Virus record (IMG/VR): IMGVR_UViG_3300042465_002698
Coordinates: 1-20,670 of that record
Reading direction: 5' to 3' (one strand)
DNA: 20,670 nt
DNA from: a virus
Shown here: piece after piece, positions 1 to 7,928 of the stretch
Layout: each line of letters opens with the position of its first letter
Numbering within the stretch: position 1 is the stretch's first letter
Translations under genes and position numbers: made by a program
The notes under the pieces: model-generated
Told to the model about the DNA's origin: nothing
The model's database searches: none
The model's input: only the letters and a program-made list of their open reading frames with translations

Positions 1-1
1 T

Positions 2-304
2 AAACCTGTAGTAAAACAAGAAATAAAAGAAGAAAGATTGCGTAACGTAGATGATGATGCGTTATGGACAATTATCGGTATTGAAGGGTGTCCTTGGACA
101 GAAAAAGCTGTAAGCCTATTTAAAGAGCATAAAGAAAACTTTAAGCATGTTCTAATGAATCCAGAGTGGCAGCGTAGACTTATTGTTCAATATAATACTA
201 AAAAATCCCCCGCTATTTTTAGAGGAGCAGCTTATTTTGGTAGTTACGGCGAGCTAGAAAATTACTATAAGTGTTGGTTCTTTTCAGAAAGAGAACAGTT
301 TTAA
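2..304 (+). CDS. Glutaredoxin-like protein, 5' end cut by the window edge
   Basis: This is a thioredoxin-fold redox protein of the glutaredoxin type. A Cys-Pro-Trp-Thr active-site motif (bases 89-100) sits after a short beta strand (WTIIGIEG). A Ser-Pro at 206-211 fits the cis-proline position, and a GSYGELENYY segment fits the C-terminal substrate/glutathione-binding region. The second active-site cysteine is Thr, so it looks monothiol. Glutaredoxins reduce disulfides or glutathionylated proteins, and phage versions often supply electrons to ribonucleotide reductase; that role here is inference. The frame is open from base 2 with no stop. A TTG at 38 could start an 88-residue form, but only a purine-rich stretch without a clear GGAG lies before it, so I think the true start is upstream of the window. 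It is the only plus-strand gene and converges on the late genes, so it probably belongs to a differently timed, metabolic or replication-related operon. Confidence 0.82.
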   Translation, partial: KPVVKQEIKEERLRNVDDDALWTIIGIEGCPWTEKAVSLFKEHKENFKHVLMNPEWQRRLIVQYNTKKSPAIFRGAAYFGSYGELENYYKCWFFSEREQF

Positions 305-305
305 T

Positions 306-332
306 AAAAAACCCCGGAAATTCCGGGGTTTT
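306..332. terminator. Bidirectional intrinsic terminator between convergent operons
   Basis: A near-perfect inverted repeat (ACCCCGGA at 311-318 pairing with 322-329, tiny AT loop) is flanked by A6 on the left (306-311) and T4 on the right (329-332). Read on the minus strand, the GC-rich hairpin is followed by a run of six T. Read on the plus strand it is followed by four T. It begins 2 bases after the plus-strand stop and ends 4 bases before the minus-strand stop, so one hairpin serves both operons. The minus-strand direction has the better U-tract. Confidence 0.93.
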
Positions 333-335
333 CTC

Positions 336-656
336 TTATCTTTTACCTTTGCGTTGCACAGGTTTTGCAGGGTTTGTACCGTTTACAGGGTTTCTCATTG
401 GAGCGCCGGCAGTTACTTTTTTACCTTTTACTCCTCCTGAAACTGTTGCTCCATCATTGATAGAGTTGCGAATTCCTGCTTCGTTAGAATTAGGGTAATT
501 TACCTTAACTCCGCGCATAGCAGTTGTTCCGCCAGCTGTGGGCATTGGTGCGATAATAGGATTAACTAATCCCTCGCCGGAAGCTTGAGTAAAATACTCA
601 GATGGGTTTCCAGAAATAATATTATCTGCGCCAGCCATACTTTGCAATTTTGCCAT
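336..656 (-). CDS. Small orphan protein, last gene of the late operon
   Basis: I do not recognise this 106-residue product. It starts at ATG (654-656) with AGGAG at 664-668 and a 7-base spacer, a textbook ribosome binding site, so it is likely to be a real, well translated gene. The protein is rich in Gly, Pro, Asn and Ala, has no cysteine or obvious membrane segment, and looks largely disordered after a short N-terminal portion. It ends in a basic tail (PVQRKGKR). It lies 14 bases after the preceding small gene and is followed directly by the terminator. The two share the promoter at 891-918. Position at the end of the tail/lysis cluster is compatible with a minor virion or accessory protein, but nothing in the sequence shows a function. 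Codons look a little more GC-rich than in the tail genes. Confidence 0.8.
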   Translation of the reverse strand: MAKLQSMAGADNIISGNPSEYFTQASGEGLVNPIIAPMPTAGGTTAMRGVKVNYPNSNEAGIRNSINDGATVSGGVKGKKVTAGAPMRNPVNGTNPAKPVQRKGKR

Positions 657-670
657 ATGTTATCTCCTAA

Positions 671-868
671 TTAGCGTTTTGGTTTATTCTTTATAGGTAT
701 CATGCCTGAACTCTCGTGATTTACAGGTGTGTAGTTTAGAGAGTTGACATTAGGATGATCTCCGCGAGATAGCTGGAGTAAAGTAGCATCTACATCTTGT
801 TTATCAACAGGGTAATATTGCTCATCTCCAGTATTAGGCAGAAATACAAGATTGTCTTTTTTAATCAT
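671..868 (-). CDS. Small orphan protein, first gene after the internal promoter
   Basis: A 65-residue protein I do not recognise. Its ATG (866-868) has AGGAG at 877-881 with an 8-base spacer. The promoter at 891-918 would give an mRNA starting near 884, so the leader is only about 16 bases and holds little beyond the ribosome binding site. The product is polar, with no membrane segment and no cysteine, and ends in a lysine/arginine tail (IKNKPKR) similar in character to the tail of the next gene. Having its own near-consensus promoter suggests it is needed in quantity or at a time different from the tail genes. Function unknown; no family motif is visible. Confidence 0.8.
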   Translation of the reverse strand: MIKKDNLVFLPNTGDEQYYPVDKQDVDATLLQLSRGDHPNVNSLNYTPVNHESSGMIPIKNKPKR

Positions 869-890
869 TGGATTTACTCCTTATATATAC

Positions 891-918
891 ATTATAGCAT
901 ACCAAATAGGTAAGTCAA
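891..918 (-). promoter_or_regulatory. Sigma70-type promoter with extended -10
   Basis: On the minus strand, TTGACT (913-918) is followed by a 16-base spacer and TATAAT (891-896). A TGC directly before the -10 makes an extended -10 element. The -35 differs from TTGACA at one position and the -10 is perfect. The 20 or so bases upstream (919-940) are A/T-only runs resembling an UP element. The predicted start of transcription is near 884, just ahead of the ribosome binding site of the 65-residue gene. It sits in the gap after the Rz1-like stop codon at 934, the only real intergenic space in the late operon. Confidence 0.85.
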
Positions 919-933
919 TTTTATTTTTTACAA

Positions 934-1269
934 TTATTTTGGTGCAGTAGCACCTTCGTAATATTGTATGATAGTTTTTTGCTGTTTAATAAATCTTAAC
1001 ATTTCTTGCGTATTAAATGCTAAGTTCTCATAACTACCTGGTGTAATAGCGTACCATACTGGCTCACTTTTTAGCTTATCTAAGTTATTTTGTGTTATAA
1101 CTAAAAAGCTTACAGGCTTAGTAGTTACTGCTCTGGGTTTTTCTGGTGCTATTATTGGTGGCGCGTCTGGTACGGGTAAGACCTTAGGAGGCTCTGATCC
1201 ACCAACACATCCAGCTAACAATGTAGCGCTACTGACCGCCAGTAATAGTTTCAATTTCTTTAAATACAT
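934..1269 (-). CDS. Outer-membrane lipoprotein, Rz1-like o-spanin
   Basis: Predicted outer-membrane half of a two-component spanin, which fuses inner and outer membranes at the last step of lysis of a Gram-negative host. The first 21 residues form a lipoprotein signal: Lys-rich N-terminus, hydrophobic core, then lipobox LAGC with Cys21 as the lipidated residue. The mature part begins with a proline-rich stretch (about residues 26-52, nine prolines), typical of Rz1 proteins. A folded or helical C-terminus follows (YENLAFNTQEMLRFIKQQK). At 111 residues it is longer than lambda Rz1 (60). The ATG at 1267-1269 lies inside the upstream gene in another frame, overlapping it by 41 bases, the classic Rz/Rz1 arrangement. 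AGAGGT at 1277-1282 gives a 7-base spacer. The alternative, an unrelated phage lipoprotein, is less likely given the neighbour. Confidence 0.85.
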   Translation of the reverse strand: MYLKKLKLLLAVSSATLLAGCVGGSEPPKVLPVPDAPPIIAPEKPRAVTTKPVSFLVITQNNLDKLKSEPVWYAITPGSYENLAFNTQEMLRFIKQQKTIIQYYEGATAPK

Positions 1270-1588
1270 TCTTAGTACCTCTATTTATTGCTTTTTCTAT
1301 TAATTCAGGTTTTTGCTCGCTTAAGTATCCTAAATTATTTTCTTCCATAGCTTTTAGTGCATCTTTGGCTTGCTGTTCAGCCGCAGCTTTAGCCGTGCTT
1401 ACTTCTCCTAGTAGTTTTTGTTGTCTGTCTATAGCTTCTTTATAATTGTTCATATTGCTTTCACTAGCTTCTAAGCTTGTAGATAAATTAGCATTAGTTT
1501 TTACTAGTGATTGCATACGAGTTTGAGTATATATAAAATAGCCTATAGCAGCAGATACAATTATAGCATATAATATAATCTTATTCAT
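1229..1588 (-). CDS. Inner-membrane coiled-coil protein, Rz-like i-spanin
   Basis: Predicted inner-membrane spanin partner. Residues 3-20 form a single N-terminal membrane anchor (IILYAIIVSAAIGYFIY). A periplasmic, helix-rich region of about 60 residues follows, with alternating polar and hydrophobic positions and Gln/Lys/Glu/Ala bias typical of a coiled coil. The C-terminus (GTKNVFKEIETITGG) resembles the ends of Rz-type proteins. Length, 119 residues, is somewhat under lambda Rz (153). The ATG directly abuts the TAA of the tail protein before it. AGGAGG lies inside that gene's last codons with a spacer of about five bases, so translation is probably coupled to the tail gene. No holin or endolysin is next to it, so those must be elsewhere in the genome. 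Confidence 0.85.
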   Translation of the reverse strand: MNKIILYAIIVSAAIGYFIYTQTRMQSLVKTNANLSTSLEASESNMNNYKEAIDRQQKLLGEVSTAKAAAEQQAKDALKAMEENNLGYLSEQKPELIEKAINRGTKNVFKEIETITGGQ

Positions 1589-4500
1589 TTATCCTCCTAC
1601 AGCCATAAGACTGATTGTAGCGTTATCACTAAAGTTTCCAGTTTGTGAGCTTAAAGCTTTAATAGTGCAGCTTGTCTTAGTTACATCATAAATCTGCGCA
1701 AATTGTGACGTAGCAGAATCAACTACTATAGCAGATACTTCTGGTATCTCGTAGAAATTGGCGTAAGAGTAATCAAATACTACACCGGCAACTGAAGTAA
1801 TTTGTAATTTTTGTCTAATAGTCTTTTGCTCTGTGTCTACTTCATATTTTAAATCTTGAAGTATAAGTTCAGCTTGTTCTGGATCTGGATTGATTAACTG
1901 AATCTTTACTTGGAAGTATTGAAAATCAGTAGCACCAGGTACATAATTTTTCCAGCCAAATTCAACATTATTAGCGGCACCAGTAAAAGTATTACCATTT
2001 ACGTTACCGTGACCTGGATAGCCTACAACGCCGTTAGCGTTGGCTGCATAATACACATTAGAAGTTGAATATCTAACGAATACGTTTTGTAATATGCTTC
2101 TCTCTTCACCTAAAAATGTGATAGTAGATTCTGGATCTCCATATTGTAGTAAGTTAATTAGGGCATAAGAGTTACCAGATATTGTAACGTTACCAAAGCT
2201 ATTAGATCCTGAAGGTCTGCCGTTTGCAAAATATACTTCTCCCAATGCTATAGCATTAGCATTAATAACTCCGGCTATTAGCGCAAAACTATTAGCGTTA
2301 GACGCATCACCAGTAAATTGACCAACATTTCTTATAGCATAAATGTTTCCCAAATTACCGCCACTTACAAGAGTTTTTTGTACACTACTATACGTTACTG
2401 GAGCGGCTTGAACATTATTAAATCCTAATATAGAACCTATACCTCCAAAAGCATTATCAACTAGCACATTAGCGCTTGGAGACAATCCTGCAGAACCATG
2501 AAAATCAGTAATTCCAGATACTACAGTAGTAAAAAATGTTCCGTAAGTGATGCCAGGAGTTGATGCTGCTATAATAGGAGACATTCTAATTGTACCTCTT
2601 ACAACTTCTCCCATGTTTCTAATAGGAGTTATATACTCGGCAAAAGGATTAGTAGAGGTAGTTAGATAGTTAGTATTACCATAAAGTGAAAATCCAGTAG
2701 CACTACCATTAGCATTATCAGTATTAGAACTATCACTTAATACCAAACCACCATTTATACTCTCACTAAAACTAGTAAATGATAATTCTGGGTAATCATT
2801 AGAAGTAGGGAATGGAGTATTATCTTGTGTTATGTATGAGGTAGTTGGATCACTTTCATTATAAGATTTAATAACTCTAATAGTAGATGGTCTAACAGTA
2901 CTAATAGCCGAAGCCGCAATATCCGCACTTTCTATATCGCTAGTATCTCTAACTCTTAAAAGATAGGTGTATGGTCCAAAACTACTTATAGGTAATGTAT
3001 AGGAAGTATTAGGAAATGCCACTCTTGCCACTACAATAGAAAAACCCCATGCTGCAGCAATAGATTCTGGAGAAGTTATGTCTACTAATCCAGGATATTG
3101 CCTAATTTCAACTTCTTTTGTATCTAGGTCTAGAATATAGCCTTCCGTTGTTAGTTGGAACTGCCAAGAAAATAATAGGAAAACTCCTTGTTGTGCCACG
3201 TTTAAATTTTGAATTCCTGAAGGAGTCCCCTGTTTACCAATAATAAAATGTGTTATTCTAGTATTAAACCCTCTAAATAATCCTATCATTGGGGTTATAG
3301 TTATTTCTAAGGTATTACCCCCAGCAGTTCTACCTCTTGGTAATCCATTAATTGTATAAGATATATTCTCTAAAGATTCATCATGAGGTATTGATGCAAT
3401 ACCTCCAGGAAGTACTTCCCCTTCTGCTGACGTTACTCTATACTTAATTTCATATGAGGTTACATCTCTACCAACTATTGTTGGGAACGTAGCTGTTATA
3501 TTAATAGCTGCACCACCAGCAGTATCTATTATTATAGATTCGGTTATAGTTACACTAGGCACTTTTGATACGCTTAAAGGCTCTACCTCTATAACTTTTC
3601 TTATAGAATTACTAGATCTATTGTATCTGTTTATATTGGTTGCTTCCACTATATAAGTAGCTGGCTGTGTACCTTGTAGCCTACCAAACTCATCAAGTCT
3701 AGCAGTAGTATATCTAACTTTACTTTTTTGATATAGATAATAAATATTACTATTTGATAAGTTATAAGAGTATGGATAGGAAGAAGACGTATCAACAGTA
3801 AAAGAAGTTGAAGTTAAATTACCTACAGTACCAGTTAGATCTGGGCTGACATTTAGTAAATAAACACCGCCTACGTTAGCTGAAAACTCTTTATTAAATT
3901 TAATCTTATAAAAATTACTATTAGTAAGATCAGCGCTATACATAGAGTCGTTAGTAACGTAACTAGTATTAGTAACTGAGTATAGATTATTAAAAACAGT
4001 TAATGATACTAAATCTTTTGCTTCTATTGCCGGCACTGTATAAAGATCTACTACAGTCTTTACTTCACTCGTAGTACCATTCAAAGATACGTTCACATTA
4101 TCATTTATAAGATCAAAGCTATCTGTTTGTGTATCGTCTAAATAAACTTTAATAGTATTTCTACTTCTTGGTAGTATTCCTAAATTAGAGGTATAAGTTC
4201 CAGTTACCCCTTCAACGTTATTAGTTCTTTTTATAGATCTAGTAGATCCAGATATATACGCCGTTCTATTAGAAAAGTTATTAGAGGTAAGTGTTTGGTA
4301 TGCTGTAATATAAAAAGGTGGTGTAGGTAATATTGAACTTATAAGTGATGCCTCACCATAAGGCTTATTAGAAACTGTAATAGTATTAGCAGTTATATCA
4401 TAAGTTTGAATATCTAAGCTTATAGTAGAATCTTGTTCTGTATGTCCTACAGATCCTTCCTGAATTGTACTTGCAGTATACTGTAATATAGGAGTTTTTA

Positions 4501-4744
4501 CATAGGTAGTAGCAATGCCTTCTAAAGCTGGTACATCCAATACGTGCGTAGCATAATTATCATCTTGAAGTAGGTGTAAGTTATAAGTATTAAATACTAT
4601 ACTAGACGCATTGGCTACGTAAGAGTTGCAAAACACTGGTATAGAACCTAGTGTGGTGGTAAAACCATTTTTACCTGCATATACAAGTTCTTCTCCAACT
4701 GTTAAAAAATTTGTATTACTTGTATTGATTCTATATATAGCCAT
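1589..4744 (-). CDS. Large distal tail protein, J C-terminal-like host-recognition candidate
   Basis: A 1051-residue, beta-rich, Asn/Ser/Thr-rich protein directly downstream of the hub gene. Residues about 1-390 look like repeated short beta domains without a family I can name. Residues about 395-500 and 506-600 look like two fibronectin type III-like domains (for example VTSYEIKYRV, then YTYLLRVRDTSD). Residues about 610-940 are low-complexity beta sequence. Residues about 940-980 resemble the C-terminal part of J-type proteins (FQYFQVKIQL, then ILQDLKYEVD). The last 75 residues have a tail-fibre or lectin-like pattern (IPEVSAIVV, then VTKTSCTIKA). In lambda these regions are fused to the hub in one J polypeptide. 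I infer that this is the distal tip or fibre that contacts the host receptor. ATG at 4742-4744, five bases after the hub stop, with AGGATAA overlapping that stop as the ribosome binding site. Confidence 0.8.
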   Translation of the reverse strand: MAIYRINTSNTNFLTVGEELVYAGKNGFTTTLGSIPVFCNSYVANASSIVFNTYNLHLLQDDNYATHVLDVPALEGIATTYVKTPILQYTASTIQEGSVGHTEQDSTISLDIQTYDITANTITVSNKPYGEASLISSILPTPPFYITAYQTLTSNNFSNRTAYISGSTRSIKRTNNVEGVTGTYTSNLGILPRSRNTIKVYLDDTQTDSFDLINDNVNVSLNGTTSEVKTVVDLYTVPAIEAKDLVSLTVFNNLYSVTNTSYVTNDSMYSADLTNSNFYKIKFNKEFSANVGGVYLLNVSPDLTGTVGNLTSTSFTVDTSSSYPYSYNLSNSNIYYLYQKSKVRYTTARLDEFGRLQGTQPATYIVEATNINRYNRSSNSIRKVIEVEPLSVSKVPSVTITESIIIDTAGGAAINITATFPTIVGRDVTSYEIKYRVTSAEGEVLPGGIASIPHDESLENISYTINGLPRGRTAGGNTLEITITPMIGLFRGFNTRITHFIIGKQGTPSGIQNLNVAQQGVFLLFSWQFQLTTEGYILDLDTKEVEIRQYPGLVDITSPESIAAAWGFSIVVARVAFPNTSYTLPISSFGPYTYLLRVRDTSDIESADIAASAISTVRPSTIRVIKSYNESDPTTSYITQDNTPFPTSNDYPELSFTSFSESINGGLVLSDSSNTDNANGSATGFSLYGNTNYLTTSTNPFAEYITPIRNMGEVVRGTIRMSPIIAASTPGITYGTFFTTVVSGITDFHGSAGLSPSANVLVDNAFGGIGSILGFNNVQAAPVTYSSVQKTLVSGGNLGNIYAIRNVGQFTGDASNANSFALIAGVINANAIALGEVYFANGRPSGSNSFGNVTISGNSYALINLLQYGDPESTITFLGEERSILQNVFVRYSTSNVYYAANANGVVGYPGHGNVNGNTFTGAANNVEFGWKNYVPGATDFQYFQVKIQLINPDPEQAELILQDLKYEVDTEQKTIRQKLQITSVAGVVFDYSYANFYEIPEVSAIVVDSATSQFAQIYDVTKTSCTIKALSSQTGNFSDNATISLMAVGG

Positions 4745-4749
4745 ATTTA

Positions 4750-7311
4750 TTATCCTATAACTTCAAAAGAGCCGATTTCTATAACCACAGCTATAGTACC
4801 ATAATTTACAACTGTTGTTGTTGGTACGTTATAATTAGTAGTATCTGATACAGCGTTAAGAAGTAAGTTGTAATTAATAACACCTTCTGTAGTTTTAGAA
4901 GGTATAGATCTTAATGATAGTAGTGGTGGTGGTGGAGTAACATAATTTAGATTACTCTTTCTTTGTGCTATTACATTTTTTGCAGCTAAATCAGAATCAG
5001 CTATAATAGAAGAGTTATATTCTGTAACTACTAAAGAAGTTTTGCCATCATTATTTATTGTAATAGACTCCACTCTAAATAGTTTATAACTACTATCTTT
5101 ATAAATATTAGAAGGATCTATTTCTCCTAAAGCCCACAAATCTCCTCTTGTAGGAGCTGTTATAGTAGAAAAAGCTGTGTTAGCTTCAAAGGTTTTATTT
5201 AACATATTTAGTTTACTAAGTATATTAACATCTATTAAATCTATTCCAGAGGATGTATTACCTGTTTCTACTAGGTTATAAGAGCTGTTATTTATGATAT
5301 AGTAGTCTAATTTATTACTAGCTTGTTTAAATATTTTTAGTACTAAAGGATTAGTATTTGCAGTAAATAAACTTTCGGAAATAGAGGGACTAGTAATATG
5401 CTCTAGATATGCATTAGAGGACGATACAGTAGAGTTAGCTAGTACCAATCCTCCATAACCATAAGAAACTCCAGATATAGTATGAGACACTGCAATAATA
5501 TCTCCTACTTCTAGATCTGATGCATCTGCAAAAGCATTAAATTGCATTTTTCTTTTAAGTTTTCTAGCTGAATCTAGAGCATATTGACCAAATCTTAAAG
5601 CCTCACTCTTTCTAGTACACCCTGCTAAATCAATTGATATTCTATTAGGCTCTTCAAAGTCTAATACCTCAGAGCTATCTATAACTACTGTTGTTTTTTC
5701 AAAATGGTTTAAAAAGTCTATATATGAAACTTCTACTCCTGTAGGTACTTCTTCAGATCTTACTCCAGATATTTTTAAAGATCCTGCTTCTATATTAGTT
5801 TCATTGAATATAGCTACAGGAATAGATTCTGCTTTATCTACAATAAGTCTAATCTTGTTTCCTACATTACTAAAAACTGCACGCATACTAGATGCTAAGG
5901 AAGTTATAATCTCTATAATAGGTGTTTCGTCAGTAATAGATAAACCACATACAAAACGTCTCTCTTTTATTGGAGTGCCTTCTGGTAGTCCTAAAAGTAC
6001 ATTCTCTATTTCAGTTTGGTAGCCATTAGGTTTATACCTAAAAGAGCCATCAGAAAAACCATTTACCCCGTTAAAATTACCTGTTTTAGCATCAACCGCA
6101 TCTACATACTGTGCCGCATTATAAAAGTTATACTTATCTATAGAAGACTCTGGAACTCCTAGTATGTTAACTAGTAGGTGTCTTATTATCCATACTCTAT
6201 TTTCAGTCCAGTCTTTTTTGTAAGTCCCGTCCCATATACCATCATAAATATTAATATCTGGAGAATTTAATATTTGAGATCCTGTTTTTTGTAGTCTATA
6301 CCCCGACACTGCAGCACTCAAGGCACCCGTATTAGGAACTTCAATTTGTCTCCAGTCTACTTCTCCGCTTGCTAAAATAGGTTGATTATAATTAGATGGT
6401 ACATCTACAATCATACCTTTAACTAAACTAGTATATGTAGGCAAAGATTCTGTTCTAAAGTCTGAAGACTTAACTGCATATCCGGCTAGCGCAGTTTTTG
6501 GATACGAGTGAGTTTGTTTTCTAATTTCATCAAAACCTATTACTTCTACTTCAGAAACATAACCTGTTTCTGCAATATCCTCAGATAGTTTTAATATGGA
6601 TATATTATAGCCTTCACTAGATCTTTTATCTTCTGGGATTTTAAGTTCTAATTCAGCAGCCATGCTATCGTTAACTATACTGTTAATTAATAAACCACCG
6701 CCAGCTATATAGTTATTTAAGTTTGATGTCTCTACAAAGTCATGAACTAAACCTACAACAGATAGCTGTGCGGGTTCATTACCGCCATTAAATTCGGTTC
6801 TTAACCCTAATACATTGAATTTTATTTTTATAGAATCTATAGGAGTTAAGCCTTCTGAAGAATTAGAGGGATAGAATAAAATGTTAGTAGATGGGGGAGC
6901 TGGAGTATTAGTAAAAGTAGAAATTCCACTTTTTAATATGACTGGGCTAACAAATCTAACAGGAGTTACAATGTCCTGAGAAAATGACGGCATAGCTGTT
7001 TGTGTAGCAGTACCAGTAGCGTATCTTGCAGCAAATATTTCTGGTCTAGTATTATTGGTGCTGAAATCTACTAAATCATCTATATATTTTCCATCAATCT
7101 CTATATCTTGTGGCCCATTAGGATTTATCCTATAAATAGGGCCTTCACCAAGAGCTAATTGCATATAAAGAATATCTGTACTTTTAGAGGTACTAGGGTT
7201 ATAGCTAAAACTACCTTGAAAATCTACTGTAAGTGTAGAACCTACTGATTCTATACCGCCAGCAATAAAAGGAATTAGCTTATTGTTTAAGTAGAAATAC
7301 TTTTTATTCAT
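4750..7311 (-). CDS. J-like: Central tail hub protein, J-like N-terminal part
   Basis: An 853-residue tail hub that caps the tail tube and carries the distal fibre. It has the J/tip-protein signatures in order: LALGEGPIYRI with a following DGKYIDD near residues 50-80; PKTALAGYAV near 270; KGMIVDVPSNYN near 295; GIWDGTYKKDWTENRVWI near 355-372; FVCGLSITDETP and LASSMRAVF near 450-480, followed by KIRLIVDKAESIP. These match the domain order of lambda J up to its fibronectin region, where this protein ends. Lambda J is 1132 residues and continues into the host-specificity part; here that part is the next gene. ATG at 7309-7311 overlaps the stop of the I-like gene as ATGA. The ribosome binding site is weak, so expression probably depends on coupling. 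The gene ends in tandem TAA TAA. Confidence 0.9.
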   Translation of the reverse strand: MNKKYFYLNNKLIPFIAGGIESVGSTLTVDFQGSFSYNPSTSKSTDILYMQLALGEGPIYRINPNGPQDIEIDGKYIDDLVDFSTNNTRPEIFAARYATGTATQTAMPSFSQDIVTPVRFVSPVILKSGISTFTNTPAPPSTNILFYPSNSSEGLTPIDSIKIKFNVLGLRTEFNGGNEPAQLSVVGLVHDFVETSNLNNYIAGGGLLINSIVNDSMAAELELKIPEDKRSSEGYNISILKLSEDIAETGYVSEVEVIGFDEIRKQTHSYPKTALAGYAVKSSDFRTESLPTYTSLVKGMIVDVPSNYNQPILASGEVDWRQIEVPNTGALSAAVSGYRLQKTGSQILNSPDINIYDGIWDGTYKKDWTENRVWIIRHLLVNILGVPESSIDKYNFYNAAQYVDAVDAKTGNFNGVNGFSDGSFRYKPNGYQTEIENVLLGLPEGTPIKERRFVCGLSITDETPIIEIITSLASSMRAVFSNVGNKIRLIVDKAESIPVAIFNETNIEAGSLKISGVRSEEVPTGVEVSYIDFLNHFEKTTVVIDSSEVLDFEEPNRISIDLAGCTRKSEALRFGQYALDSARKLKRKMQFNAFADASDLEVGDIIAVSHTISGVSYGYGGLVLANSTVSSSNAYLEHITSPSISESLFTANTNPLVLKIFKQASNKLDYYIINNSSYNLVETGNTSSGIDLIDVNILSKLNMLNKTFEANTAFSTITAPTRGDLWALGEIDPSNIYKDSSYKLFRVESITINNDGKTSLVVTEYNSSIIADSDLAAKNVIAQRKSNLNYVTPPPPLLSLRSIPSKTTEGVINYNLLLNAVSDTTNYNVPTTTVVNYGTIAVVIEIGSFEVIG

Positions 7312-7928
7312 ATATAATCAGCCACTCTAACAGTATCTATACCGCCTCTTTGTATATGTTTAATATACTGACTTATTAGCACTCCTGAAGTTCTAACCAT
7401 TCCAAAATGTAGGGGTATAGCCTTACCAGCGGCGTCCATAGTAGCCAAAGAACCAAAACCTTTAGAAGGATCTTCTGAATTTTCTAATACACCATTTTCT
7501 CTGTTAACCTTACGCTGAGCTACATCAAACGCTGTAGAAGCTTTACCAAATAAAACAGAGTCTCTTATACGCTTATCTATACCTCTTAAAGCAATAGCTT
7601 GATTACTAACAGGACTAGAAGATCCATAAAATACATTCAAATTTCCTAAACTATCAAATCCTGTGGCAACTCCACCAGAAATAGTAGGTATTAGGTATAT
7701 GTTTTCTGATCTAGGTTTAAAGTCTAACTCAAAATCTCTAATATATCTATCAGAATCAACTAGAGTTAATTGAGAATGTAAATTAGAAGAAAATAAATGC
7801 TGTTTGAATAGTGGTAATAAATTTACACAAGCAGATAAAATATCTCTATATGAAAAAACATCTATAGTTATTTCATTGCAGTTAGTATATTTCTGCAGTG
7901 TTTTACTGAAGTTTACAGTGACTTTCAT
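7308..7928 (-). CDS. I-like: Tail tip assembly protein, lambda I-like
   Basis: A 206-residue tail assembly protein needed, in lambda, for building the tail tip with J, K and L. Residues 1 to about 85 fit a ubiquitin-like beta-grasp fold (MKVTVNFSKTLQKY start) ending in the family's YLIPTISGG motif. The middle (about 90-165) is a variable linker. The C-terminus (GKAIPLHFGMVRTSGVLIS) matches the conserved PVP-YG-R-G-IS end of the I family. The longest frame begins at TTG 7940, but I choose ATG 7926-7928. GAGAG at 7934-7938 lies 5 bases before it, and the beta-grasp strand starts directly at MKVTV. This start lies inside the JAMM gene, an overlap of 26 bases. Order between K-like and J-like genes is as in lambda. 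Confidence 0.87.
   Translation of the reverse strand: MKVTVNFSKTLQKYTNCNEITIDVFSYRDILSACVNLLPLFKQHLFSSNLHSQLTLVDSDRYIRDFELDFKPRSENIYLIPTISGGVATGFDSLGNLNVFYGSSSPVSNQAIALRGIDKRIRDSVLFGKASTAFDVAQRKVNRENGVLENSEDPSKGFGSLATMDAAGKAIPLHFGMVRTSGVLISQYIKHIQRGGIDTVRVADYI

Noticed and set aside
38-40. TTG as the start of the glutaredoxin-like gene
   Set aside because: The same frame is open to base 2 and there is no convincing ribosome binding site, so the real start is more likely beyond the left edge; not fully excluded.
271-498. Plus-strand 75-residue frame crossing the terminator
   Set aside because: It overlaps the end of the glutaredoxin-like gene, runs through the hairpin and lies antisense to a gene with a good ribosome binding site.
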